Assembly: GCA_900753295.1 (NCBI GenBank) | Contig: CAADYQ010000125.1 | Location: 1 to 24,151, forward strand | Direction of reading: 5' to 3' | Length of the DNA stretch: 24,151 nucleotides | Source of the DNA: Clostridia bacterium | GTDB taxonomy: Bacteria > Bacillota > Clostridia > Oscillospirales > CAG-272 | In this document: positions 16,387 to 24,128 of the stretch, one piece after another | Layout of the letters: every line of letters starts with the position of its first letter | How positions within the stretch are numbered: position 1 is the stretch's first letter | The notes under the pieces: generated by a model | The model's input: only the letters and a program-made list of their open reading frames with translations | What the model was told of the DNA's origin: nothing | The model's database searches: none | Translations under genes and position numbers: made by a program

Positions 16387-17214
16387 ATGAGCAATATCAC
16401 ATCAAAGCTTTGTTTTTCAACGCTCGGCTGTGCCGGGCTGAGCCTTGCGGAGTCGGCGCGTCTGGGCAAGGCGCACGGAATGAGCGGGATAGAGCTGCGC
16501 GGCATAGCGGGGGAGACAGATGCGCGCAAAATTCCGGACCTTGAGGCGGAGCACGCGGCTGAGAGCCGGGCTTTGCTGGATGAGGTGGGGATAGTGCCGG
16601 TCGTCCTCGGTACGTCCTGCAAATTCCACGACCCGCAAAAGAGGCGCGCGGCACTTGACGAAGGCGTAGCGTCGGCAAAGGCTGCCGCAGGACTGGGGAT
16701 ACCGTTTATCCGCGTGTTCGGAAATGATGCGAAGCCCGACTTGGCGACCGCCACACGCTCGGTCATAGAAGGGATAGGCGAGCTTTGCGCCGCGGCGGGA
16801 GACGTTACCGTTCTGCTTGAGGTACATGGTGATTTCAACCGCTCGGAAACACTTATGCCGGTGATCGGTGCGCTCGACAGAGGCGGCGTGCGCAATTTCG
16901 GACTTATATGGGACGTGGCGCATTCCGACCGTGCATACGGTCGCGAATGGCAGCGGTTTTACAATGATATCGCGCCGTGGGTGCGGCACGTCCACATAAA
17001 GGACCATGTACGCATTGCGGAAGGCGGTGGTACCCGGAGCTTTCGCCTTACTATGCCGGGCGACGGAGAAATTCCGATACATGATATCGTGAGCCGCCTT
17101 GCGCTTGACGGATACGGCGGATACTTCTCGCTTGAGTGGGAGTTGATGTGGCATCCGGAGCTTCCGCCAATCGAAGACGCGCTTACGCGTTTCGTTGAAA
17201 TAATGAATTTTTAA
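16387..17214 (+). CDS. Sugar phosphate isomerase/epimerase (xylose-isomerase-like TIM barrel)
   Basis: The 275-residue soluble product fits the AP-endonuclease-2/xylose-isomerase-like TIM barrel superfamily, whose members isomerise or epimerise sugars and inositols using a divalent metal. Likely metal and catalytic positions are present: Glu145 (LLEVHGDF), Asp176 and His179 (IWDVAH), His203 (HVHIKDH) and Glu250 (FSLEWE). A PGDGEIPI segment near the C-terminus is common in this group. The exact substrate cannot be read from the sequence. It has its own promoter and an AGGAG Shine-Dalgarno. No sugar kinase, transporter or regulator lies next to it, so the neighbourhood gives no clue to a pathway. 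Confidence 0.82.
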   Translation: MSNITSKLCFSTLGCAGLSLAESARLGKAHGMSGIELRGIAGETDARKIPDLEAEHAAESRALLDEVGIVPVVLGTSCKFHDPQKRRAALDEGVASAKAAAGLGIPFIRVFGNDAKPDLATATRSVIEGIGELCAAAGDVTVLLEVHGDFNRSETLMPVIGALDRGGVRNFGLIWDVAHSDRAYGREWQRFYNDIAPWVRHVHIKDHVRIAEGGGTRSFRLTMPGDGEIPIHDIVSRLALDGYGGYFSLEWELMWHPELPPIEDALTRFVEIMNF

Positions 17215-17234
17215 AAAATATTTTTTTCTTACCC

Positions 17235-17261
17235 AACCTTACCGTACCTTCGGCTGTCATA
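17235..17261 (+). promoter_or_regulatory. Candidate ECF-type promoter of the sigma factor gene
   Basis: AACCTT at 17235-17240 followed 15 bases later by GTCATA at 17256-17261 matches the general AAC...GTC layout of ECF-dependent promoters. No sigma-A pair was seen in this gap. ECF genes are often self-transcribed, so autoregulation is the natural reading. A palindrome GAAGATCTTC (17269-17278) lies at or just after the expected start point. Confidence 0.5.
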
Positions 17262-17306
17262 AAGACAAGAAGATCTTCAAATGCAACAATGAAAGGAGAA
17301 CGCATA

Positions 17307-20300
17307 TTGCTTTACATGAACGAAAATGACGAGACGCTGGTCATGCTGACGCTTGCGGGAGAGCAACGGGCGTATGAGGTGCTCGTCGTGAGGCATCAAA
17401 AGCGGGTGATGTCGGCTGCGGCATCGGTCGCGCGCAACGAGTTCGTTGCCGAGGATGCGGCACAGGAAGCGTTCGTAAATGCGTGGATGAAGCTGGATAC
17501 ACTCACCGAGCCGCAAAGGTTCGGCGCATGGGTCGCAAAAATAGCGAAGAACTGCGCGCTCAACGCCGTTATGCGATACCGCGAGTTCATTCCGCTCGAT
17601 ACGGTGGAGAATCTTGAGTGCTTTGCCGACCGCGACGAGAATCCCGCAGAGCTTTATGTGCGCTCCGAAGAAAAACGCGAGCTGTTGGAGAGCGTGGGAA
17701 GGCTCCCTGCGAGAGTGGGCGAAATAATACGCCTGCACTATTTTGAGGGGCTTTCGGTAGCCGAGATCGCAGACAGACTGCGCATTTCGGTGGGAACGGT
17801 CAAGTGGCAGCTTAGCGACGGTAGAAAGAGGATAAGAAAGGATATGTGTGCTGTGAACGAAAAACCGGATGATACCCTGACTGTACGGGTGATGAAGAAG
17901 GTAGAGGAGCTGAAGCTCTGGGACCTCAGAGAATGCAAGGACGGCTTTGAGGCGGTATACGCCGACACGCTCGGCGACGTTGAGAGCCTGCCCGACACAA
18001 AAGACAAATTCCATGCACTTGCCGACGTGCTCGTGCGCGGCGTATGGTGGCTGCCCGGCAAGGGCGGCGACGAGGTGCTGGCACGCGTTAAAGAGGCGGC
18101 GATTCTCGGTAAAAACGAAGATGTGATGCAGTTCATCGTTTCCCGCGAGGATAGCAACGCATCGGGCTATACGGGAAAGATCGATTTCATTAAAAACCGC
18201 CAGATACCGGAGCTTGAAAAGCTGGGCTTCCGCGCGACGCTTGCCCATGAATGGTTCTGGCTCGGATATTGGTATTTCAGAGACGGCAAGCCGGAGGAGG
18301 GCAGGGCGGCATATGAGCGCGTGCGCGAAACAGCCGAGCCTTCCGACCTCTATTACGCAATGATCCCCGCTGCCCTTATGACCGAAGAGCGGCTCGCGGG
18401 TGAATTCAAGGACAAGAAGGAAAACAAATACTCGGTCGGCTGCAATGCGTACCTCCTGAGGCGCTTCGGCACAGAGCTTGCGGACGTTAAAACCGCCTCC
18501 TGCCGCAATGGTTTCCTTCAGTCATATGACAGGGATATCCGCGATCTGTTTGATGCCGCCTCGCGCTGTGACAGTAAGCTGTTTGACAGCACCCTTGCGG
18601 TCGGCGGCAGCGTTACCGGCTCGGACGGCACCCGCCTCACTTATGTTTCGGACAGCGAGACCGTGACCGTGCCCGCCGGAACATTTGAGGGCTGCTGCCT
18701 CTGGGAGACAAGAGCCACAGACAATGATGCCATATCGGTGTACAGGGTGTATTACAAGGATGGCGTGGGCATCGTGCGCGTTGCGCATTCGATAAACGGC
18801 GTGACGGAGGAGCGGCTGCTCAAAAATTATAACATCGTCGGCGGAGAGGGACTTCTTCCGCTTGCCGCAGGCAACGTTTGGGAGTATGTAGGCGGATATG
18901 CCCCCGAGGTCATGAGGGCTGATTCCCGCTACGAGGTTATGCACACCGACGGCAACGACACCGTTGTGGTAAGCACATATGCGGCGGAGCGTTTTTCGTA
19001 TGATAAAAACTCATGGGCGGATACCGTGCAGGAGATCGCAAACGAATACTTTGACGGCAGGAACGTCTGCGACGTTTCGGAAGCTGTCGGGCGCGCCGAG
19101 GCTCTGGCAAAGACGCCCTACGAGCTTGCATATACACGCGCAGCCTGCTCTGTTGCACGCCGCATAATGGAGACGAATCAGACGTTCAACCCCGAATGCA
19201 CCGCAACGGGACACTGGAATTTCTTCAAAAGCAATATCGTTACCTACAAGGGTGGCGAAGTTAAGCTGTCCGACTATAACGGTCGTTGGTGCTTTGAGCT
19301 TAAAAGCTTGGACGGTACGGCAACGTCGGATCCGCTTCTGTACAACAATATCATCGGATTGCTCCAGGATGCTGCAAACTGCATATGGTCGGACGGCTGG
19401 CTCGCGGGGACCGAACAGACGCTGGAATACAACTGGTATGGCGGCAGACCGATAAAGACAAAGATCGTATGCACCGCATCCGACCCGATAACCACCAAGG
19501 CGGGAAGGTTTGAGGATTGCATAAAGCTCTCGCTGGATATCGAAGGCTTCAGCGACGGTCTCGGCTACATCGCCGGTCACAAGGAATATTACTTTGCGCG
19601 CGGCGTGGGCATCGTCCGTACCGTAAACGTTTTTTGCGAAGGCATTTGCCGCGCGGTCTACGAGCTGACATCATACGAGGGAACAGGGGAGGGCTATATG
19701 CCGCTCGCCGACGGCTTCCGCCGCCGCTATGACGCGCAGGGGCTTACCGACGGATATGTCGGCGCGGTCGAATACGAATGGGTGCGTGACGGTGACGGTC
19801 AGCTTATCGTAATTGCCGACCAGACCGGCATACGCGTGCTGCCTCCCGCCATAACCGATTATTCGTCGATGCGAGACGAAATAACCGAGGATAGGCTCTG
19901 GGATGAGAAAAAGTATGATGAGAGCCGTATGCGCAATGATGTAAACAGTTTCCGTCTGCTTGCTCATTTCATAGGTCGCGACCATCGCACATGGAAAAAG
20001 GCGGAGCGCGGCGTTGCGTGGCATAAGTATACCATTTCGATCATCGAGTCCTTCCGTGAGGACGGAAAGCTGCCCGACGCATGGCTCGGAAGGTACTGGT
20101 GGGCGCATTTCGTCACCGCCTGCACGCTTTTCGGCACCAGAAAGAACAAGGAAGAGGGCTACCGGTATCTTGAACGCGCCTTTGAGCTTTACGCGGAGTG
20201 GGATAAGATCCCCGCAGGCGAGGCGCTTCCCGTGGGATGCGAGGAGATATACGGCGGCGTGAAGCTCATCAAGGGCAAGGATATGCTCGAGCTTCCCGAC

Positions 20301-20471
20301 GGTACCCGCGAGCCGTTTGACGCATGGCTCTTCAACCGTACGATGGGCAACGCCTACTACGGAATGACCGCTGAGCGCGGCTGGGAGTGGTTCAACTCCG
20401 TCCGTGACGAGGAGCTCTTCGGCGAATATATCGAACGCGCCCGCAAGCTCATGGGATCGGAAACAGACTGA
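17307..20471 (+). CDS. Giant ECF-type sigma factor with long C-terminal extension
   Basis: The N-terminus (about residues 1-178 of 1054) is an ECF sigma factor. Region 2 has AYEVLVVRHQKRV and DAAQEAFVNAWMKL; region 4 has LPARVGEIIRLHYFEGLSV, then an HTH with SVGTVKWQLSDGRKRI. The remaining 870 or so residues are not a known sigma region. They comprise helical segments that look repeat-like, two related beta modules (about 449-531 and 726-812, each with an AGxFE motif, GVGIVR and a later PLA.G turn), and a helical C-terminus. No membrane helix or signal peptide is visible, so the whole chain should be cytoplasmic. TTG at 17307 is chosen because AAAGGAG (17292-17298) is 8 bases upstream; ATG at 17289 or 17316 are alternatives. 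No separate anti-sigma gene follows, so the extension may itself control the factor. Confidence 0.8.
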   Translation: MLYMNENDETLVMLTLAGEQRAYEVLVVRHQKRVMSAAASVARNEFVAEDAAQEAFVNAWMKLDTLTEPQRFGAWVAKIAKNCALNAVMRYREFIPLDTVENLECFADRDENPAELYVRSEEKRELLESVGRLPARVGEIIRLHYFEGLSVAEIADRLRISVGTVKWQLSDGRKRIRKDMCAVNEKPDDTLTVRVMKKVEELKLWDLRECKDGFEAVYADTLGDVESLPDTKDKFHALADVLVRGVWWLPGKGGDEVLARVKEAAILGKNEDVMQFIVSREDSNASGYTGKIDFIKNRQIPELEKLGFRATLAHEWFWLGYWYFRDGKPEEGRAAYERVRETAEPSDLYYAMIPAALMTEERLAGEFKDKKENKYSVGCNAYLLRRFGTELADVKTASCRNGFLQSYDRDIRDLFDAASRCDSKLFDSTLAVGGSVTGSDGTRLTYVSDSETVTVPAGTFEGCCLWETRATDNDAISVYRVYYKDGVGIVRVAHSINGVTEERLLKNYNIVGGEGLLPLAAGNVWEYVGGYAPEVMRADSRYEVMHTDGNDTVVVSTYAAERFSYDKNSWADTVQEIANEYFDGRNVCDVSEAVGRAEALAKTPYELAYTRAACSVARRIMETNQTFNPECTATGHWNFFKSNIVTYKGGEVKLSDYNGRWCFELKSLDGTATSDPLLYNNIIGLLQDAANCIWSDGWLAGTEQTLEYNWYGGRPIKTKIVCTASDPITTKAGRFEDCIKLSLDIEGFSDGLGYIAGHKEYYFARGVGIVRTVNVFCEGICRAVYELTSYEGTGEGYMPLADGFRRRYDAQGLTDGYVGAVEYEWVRDGDGQLIVIADQTGIRVLPPAITDYSSMRDEITEDRLWDEKKYDESRMRNDVNSFRLLAHFIGRDHRTWKKAERGVAWHKYTISIIESFREDGKLPDAWLGRYWWAHFVTACTLFGTRKNKEEGYRYLERAFELYAEWDKIPAGEALPVGCEEIYGGVKLIKGKDMLELPDGTREPFDAWLFNRTMGNAYYGMTAERGWEWFNSVRDEELFGEYIERARKLMGSETD

Positions 20472-20488
20472 CTCTGAAAGACACTAAA

Positions 20489-20547
20489 AAGGGCTGTTAA
20501 AAACTTAATGTTTTTAACAGCCCTTCGGGCTTTTTAAGCCCGTTTTT
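20489..20547. terminator. Bidirectional terminator with nested alternative hairpins
   Basis: A perfect 16-bp stem (20489-20504 with 20510-20525, 5-base loop) is followed by a 7-bp stem (CGGGCTT at 20526-20532 with AAGCCCG at 20536-20542) and five T residues. AGCCC at 20519-20523 can alternatively pair with GGGCT at 20527-20531, which puts a T run right after it. On the minus strand the 16-bp stem is followed by T residues (complement of 20484-20490). It lies between the converging sigma-factor and VanY genes and overlaps the stop codon of the latter. Confidence 0.9.
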
Positions 20548-21355
20548 AGTCTTTGTAGAATGATGTTATACCGAAATACTCTTCAAACGTAAGTCCCGAT
20601 GCCGTTATCGCCTCGGCAAGCTCAACACCGAGGTAGCGGACGTGCCACGGCTCGTAAATGTAGCCCGTGATCGATTCCTTGCCCTTGGGGTATCTTATTA
20701 TGAAGCCGTATTTTGAGCAGTTCTCGGCGATCCATTTGGCTTCCTTGGTGTAAGCAAAGCTGTCGTCTACCGAGTTGAGGTCCATGGCAAGCCCGCTCTG
20801 ATGTTCCGAATATCCCGGACGCGCCGAGTAGCGGTCAGCCTCCGCCTTGCCGTCCCTGGCGACATACTTGTTATAAAGGGCTTCCTGTCTTGTGTAAGAA
20901 CGGTAGCCGGAAACTATCGTCAGCTTTATGCCGTCTCGCGCCGCAGCGTTCTGCATCTCCTGAAATGCAATCTCCGCCTGATCGAGCAGCCCGCCGGGGG
21001 CGTAGTCGCGCGGCAGGGGATATGTTTTGTTTGCAATAAGAACGCCGTCAACGTACCATATGCCGTCGATCTGTTCGACCTTGTGCTGAGGCTTCGGCAC
21101 CTCGGTGGTGACTTCCGGAGTCGTGACCGGCGTTTCGGCGCTTGTGGATGCGGCGCTTGACGCCGGGGTTTCCGCCGTTGATATCGCGGGCGGATTTACG
21201 CCGCTGTCGCTCGGCGAGCCGCTGTCCCTTCCGGGAACTCCGGATACCGTGCCGTCGCCGTTGCCGAATATGCCGCACGACGAGAGCGCCGCACTCATCA
21301 TGCAAAGGGAGGCAAGCCCTGCGCCCAGCCTTATGAATCTATTTTTATTTTTCAT
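20546..21355 (-). CDS. VanY-type D-alanyl-D-alanine carboxypeptidase lipoprotein (peptidase M15B)
   Basis: These zinc peptidases trim the terminal D-Ala from peptidoglycan stem peptides outside the membrane. The 269-residue product has a signal peptide and lipobox ending ALSSC (Cys27), a low-complexity Ser/Thr/Pro linker (about 35-90) that would span the wall matrix, and a VanY domain (about 95-265). Active-site features are present: SGYRS with Arg152, SEHQSGLAMD with His185 and Asp192, and EPWH with Glu235 and His238. There is no VanRS, VanA or VanX nearby, so this is best read as housekeeping wall remodelling, not glycopeptide resistance. AAAGGA (21369-21374) lies a rather long 13 bases before the ATG. 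Confidence 0.92.
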   Translation of the reverse strand: MKNKNRFIRLGAGLASLCMMSAALSSCGIFGNGDGTVSGVPGRDSGSPSDSGVNPPAISTAETPASSAASTSAETPVTTPEVTTEVPKPQHKVEQIDGIWYVDGVLIANKTYPLPRDYAPGGLLDQAEIAFQEMQNAAARDGIKLTIVSGYRSYTRQEALYNKYVARDGKAEADRYSARPGYSEHQSGLAMDLNSVDDSFAYTKEAKWIAENCSKYGFIIRYPKGKESITGYIYEPWHVRYLGVELAEAITASGLTFEEYFGITSFYKD

Positions 21356-21397
21356 TATTATGATTACATCCTTTCTGCGGCTAATACCGCAAGATAC

Positions 21398-21426
21398 ATT
21401 ATATTCCGCGGCGCAGATTTTGTCAA
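21398..21426 (-). promoter_or_regulatory. Perfect consensus sigma-A promoter of the VanY gene
   Basis: On the minus strand: TTGACA (21421-21426), a 17-base spacer, TATAAT (21398-21403). The leader is about 35 bases and contains a small GCGG/CCGC hairpin (21377-21390). Confidence 0.88.
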
Positions 21427-21475
21427 ATTTTTTTTGTTAAGTTTCTTTTAATTGTCGGAATATCTCCTCTTTTAT

Positions 21476-21504
21476 TTGACAATCCTCCTCATGTGATGTA
21501 TAAT
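21476..21504 (+). promoter_or_regulatory. Perfect consensus sigma-A promoter of the F420-ligase-like gene
   Basis: TTGACA (21476-21481), a 17-base spacer and TATAAT (21499-21504). It diverges from the VanY promoter; the two -35 boxes are 49 bases apart across an AT-rich stretch. Confidence 0.88.
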
Positions 21505-21536
21505 AAGCGTGTAAAAACATACCATGGAGGTCTCAC

Positions 21537-22733
21537 GTGGAAAATACAAGACTGATAGGAACCGTGTCGCGCGGAGTGCGCGCACCGATAATACGCAGCG
21601 GGGACGATATTGCCGCGATAGTTGCCGAAAGTGTGCTTGAGGCGGCAAAAAGCGAGAACATCCCCTTTCACGACCGCGATGTGGTCGCCGTGACCGAGGC
21701 GGTGGTCGCACGCGCACAGGGCAACTACGCAACAACGGCGCAGATAGCCGCGGATATACGCCGTAAATTCCCCGGCGGGCATATCGGAGTTATTCTGCCA
21801 ATACTTTCGCGCAACCGCTTTTCGGTCTGCCTTGGCGGAATAGCCGACGGCGTGAAAAAGATCACGCTGATGCTCGCTTACCCGTCTGACGAGGTGGGGA
21901 ATCATCTTGTCGATCTTGATGCGCTTGACAAAGCCGGAGTAAATCCTTATACCGATGTTCTGACCGAGGCGCGCTTTACCGAGCTTTTCGGAGAGTCAAA
22001 GCACCCCTTTACCGGCGTGAACTACATTGATTTCTACAAAAAGCTGATCGAGAGCCGCGGCTGTGAGTGCGAAGTGATACTTGCAAACGATCCGTGCGCC
22101 ATACTTGATTATACCAAGGATGTGCTTGCCTGCGACATCCATTCCCGCGAGCGTACTCGCCGTAAGCTCAAGGCGGCGGGCGCCGGCACGGTCTACGGAC
22201 TTGACGAAATACTTACCGAATCCGTGGACGGCAGCGGATACAATGAATTTTACGGTCTGCTCGGTTCAAACAAGGCGACTGATGAGAGCGTCAAGCTTTT
22301 CCCGCGCCGTTGCTTTGCCGTGGTGAACGATATCAAGGCGCGTCTTGACGCGGCGACGGGGAAGAACATCGAGGTCATGATATACGGCGACGGTGCGTTT
22401 AAGGATCCCGTGGGCAAGATCTGGGAGCTTGCCGACCCGGTGGTGTCGCCCGCGTTCAGCGAAGGACTTGAGGGAACGCCCAACGAGCTAAAGCTGAAAT
22501 ACCTTGCCGACAACGACTTTGCCGATCTCAGCGGAGACGCGCTGCGCGAGGCGATTTCTGAGCGCATACGCGCGAAAGAGGGAAATCTCGTGGGGCAGAT
22601 GGCATCGGAGGGAACGACTCCGCGCAGACTCACCGACCTTATAGGCTCGCTTTGCGATCTTACATCCGGCAGCGGCGACAAGGGAACGCCGATCGTCTGG
22701 ATACAGGGATATTTCGATAACTATACAAACTGA
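21537..22733 (+). CDS. Coenzyme F420-0:L-glutamate ligase-like protein
   Basis: The 398-residue product has the CofE-like ligase fold at its N-terminus. After an opening GTVSRGVRAPIIRSGDDI comes the family motif DVVAVTEAVVARAQGN, where the archaeal enzymes bind GTP and the metal. A conserved C-terminal part has IYGDGAFKDPVGKIWELADP and SPAFSEGLEGTPNE. True CofE enzymes add glutamate to F420-0. Clostridia generally lack F420, and no other F420 gene is present here, so the real substrate is probably different. The start is GTG, with GGAGG (21526-21530) 6 bases upstream. It is cytoplasmic, with no signal peptide, and lies 24 bases before an SGNH hydrolase, with which it is probably co-transcribed. 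Confidence 0.8.
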   Translation: MENTRLIGTVSRGVRAPIIRSGDDIAAIVAESVLEAAKSENIPFHDRDVVAVTEAVVARAQGNYATTAQIAADIRRKFPGGHIGVILPILSRNRFSVCLGGIADGVKKITLMLAYPSDEVGNHLVDLDALDKAGVNPYTDVLTEARFTELFGESKHPFTGVNYIDFYKKLIESRGCECEVILANDPCAILDYTKDVLACDIHSRERTRRKLKAAGAGTVYGLDEILTESVDGSGYNEFYGLLGSNKATDESVKLFPRRCFAVVNDIKARLDAATGKNIEVMIYGDGAFKDPVGKIWELADPVVSPAFSEGLEGTPNELKLKYLADNDFADLSGDALREAISERIRAKEGNLVGQMASEGTTPRRLTDLIGSLCDLTSGSGDKGTPIVWIQGYFDNYTN

Positions 22734-22757
22734 TTCATCCGGAAAGGGAATAACATC

Positions 22758-23900
22758 ATGGAAAACAAAAAATGGGTAGCCGGCTGGGGCTGCTGCGAGG
22801 ATGTGACGGCTCAGATGATCGCCGATTACATTGAGGATATCACATTCAGATATGTCATCTATTCAACACTTGACGCAAGTGCTCTGAAGTTGCATTTTTC
22901 AAACCTTCAGGGCACCGAAGCGATAAAAATCGATAAGGTTTTTGTCGCGCGCCGCGATAACTGGAAGGCTGCCGTTCCGGGAAGCGCCCGCGAGGTGCTT
23001 TTTGACGGCAATTCCGGTTTTACGCTCGCGCCCGGAGCCGGGATCGTCAGCGACCCTGTGGAATTCACCATAGGAGCCGGCGAAGAATATTTTGTCAGCA
23101 TGTATATAAAGGAAAAGACCGAGTTGCGCAGCGGTCATTCCAACAGCGGAGCGTACATAACAAAGTATTTTGCACGCGGCGATTACGCAGCGGCAGACGA
23201 TATCCCTACGCTCGTGTACGGCGACGGCGGCCCCTATGTGTTCATTCATACGATAGATTACCTTACCGATGCCGACTGCCACGCTGTTGTGGCGTTCGGT
23301 GATTCGATAACGGCGCAGCCGTGGCCGGACTGCTTCGCACGCCGCCTCGTGGAGCTCGGCGTAAAGCGCGGAGTAGTTCGCAAGGCTATCGGCGGCGGAC
23401 GGGTTCTACGCGACTATGCCTGCCGCATAAAACAGCATTGGGGTCCCGCCGGTATCAAGAGATTTGAACGTGATATAACTCAGGCAGGTGTGGACCGCGT
23501 GTTTATTCTGCACGGGATAAATGACATAATCCACCCCGGCGTGAACAATCCGATATGCGGGATGAATGAACTGCCCACGCCCGAGGAACTCATCGACGGC
23601 TATAATTACTACGTTGAGACTGCCCATAAGCACGGTATAAAGGTCTATCAGGCGACGATGTTGCCTTGCCAGAGATGCCTGAATGATGACGGAATAAGAG
23701 AGAAGATTCGCTGTGCAGCCAACGACTGGATAAGAAATTCCGGCGTTCCCGACGGAGTTATCGACTTTGAAGCTGCTGTCCGTCAGACTGAGGATCACAA
23801 AAAAATGATACCGGAATACGATTCCGGAGATCATCTGCATCCTTCCTTTGCAGGTGCAAAGCATATGGCTTATTCCGTTCCCGAGGAATTTTTCAGGTAA
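22758..23900 (+). CDS. SGNH/GDSL-family hydrolase with N-terminal beta-sandwich domain
   Basis: SGNH enzymes cleave ester bonds, often acetyl groups on carbohydrates. Residues 1-165 look like the beta-sandwich seen in front of many such enzymes (ALKLHFSNLQGTEAIKID). The catalytic domain follows, with block I FGDSIT (Asp182, Ser183), the GGG turn of block II, block III GIND (Asn255), and block V DHLHPS (Asp358, His361). All four catalytic positions are present. There is no signal peptide, unlike many secreted relatives, so the enzyme should act on a cytoplasmic ester. GGAAAGGGA at 22741-22749 precedes the ATG. It shares the promoter at 21476 with the ligase-like gene, and a terminator follows. 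The substrate is unknown. Confidence 0.85.
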   Translation: MENKKWVAGWGCCEDVTAQMIADYIEDITFRYVIYSTLDASALKLHFSNLQGTEAIKIDKVFVARRDNWKAAVPGSAREVLFDGNSGFTLAPGAGIVSDPVEFTIGAGEEYFVSMYIKEKTELRSGHSNSGAYITKYFARGDYAAADDIPTLVYGDGGPYVFIHTIDYLTDADCHAVVAFGDSITAQPWPDCFARRLVELGVKRGVVRKAIGGGRVLRDYACRIKQHWGPAGIKRFERDITQAGVDRVFILHGINDIIHPGVNNPICGMNELPTPEELIDGYNYYVETAHKHGIKVYQATMLPCQRCLNDDGIREKIRCAANDWIRNSGVPDGVIDFEAAVRQTEDHKKMIPEYDSGDHLHPSFAGAKHMAYSVPEEFFR

Positions 23901-23957
23901 AATAAGCACTTCCGGACACCTTTTTTCTGCCTCCGGATAAAAAATCAAAATTTTTTT

Positions 23958-24000
23958 GCTCCTCACACGCAGGCGTTGTCGGCGTGTGAGGAGCGTTTTA
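23958..24000 (+). terminator. Intrinsic terminator after the SGNH hydrolase
   Basis: A perfect 13-bp stem, GCTCCTCACACGC (23958-23970) with GCGTGTGAGGAGC (23982-23994), has an 11-base loop and is followed by GTTTTA. Confidence 0.85.
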
Positions 24001-24059
24001 TATGACATTATAAAGGTGATACTACAATTATTTATATATAAGCCCATTTGAAAACCAAT

Positions 24060-24128
24060 AAAAAACCGAAAAAAACTCAAAAAAAGATTAAAAAAGGGGT
24101 TGACAAGAGGGGGAGAATGAGGTATAAT
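24060..24128 (+). promoter_or_regulatory. Perfect consensus promoter with phased A-tract upstream region
   Basis: TTGACA (24100-24105), a 17-base spacer and TATAAT (24123-24128). Four A-tracts start at 24060, 24069, 24079 and 24090, that is about one helical turn apart, ending just before the -35. This layout gives curved DNA and resembles UP-element-type promoters of rRNA, tRNA or other very highly expressed units. The transcript begins near 24135 and its product lies beyond the window. The rest of 23901-24151 holds only the terminator and no gene. Confidence 0.85.

Noticed and set aside
17213..17226. A/T hairpin after the isomerase-like gene as a terminator
   Set aside because: The stem is only A-T pairs and overlaps the stop codon; too weak to call, so read-through into the sigma gene is possible.
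20546..21355. Glycopeptide resistance gene
   Set aside because: Only a VanY-type domain is present; no vanRS, vanHAX or racemase is nearby.
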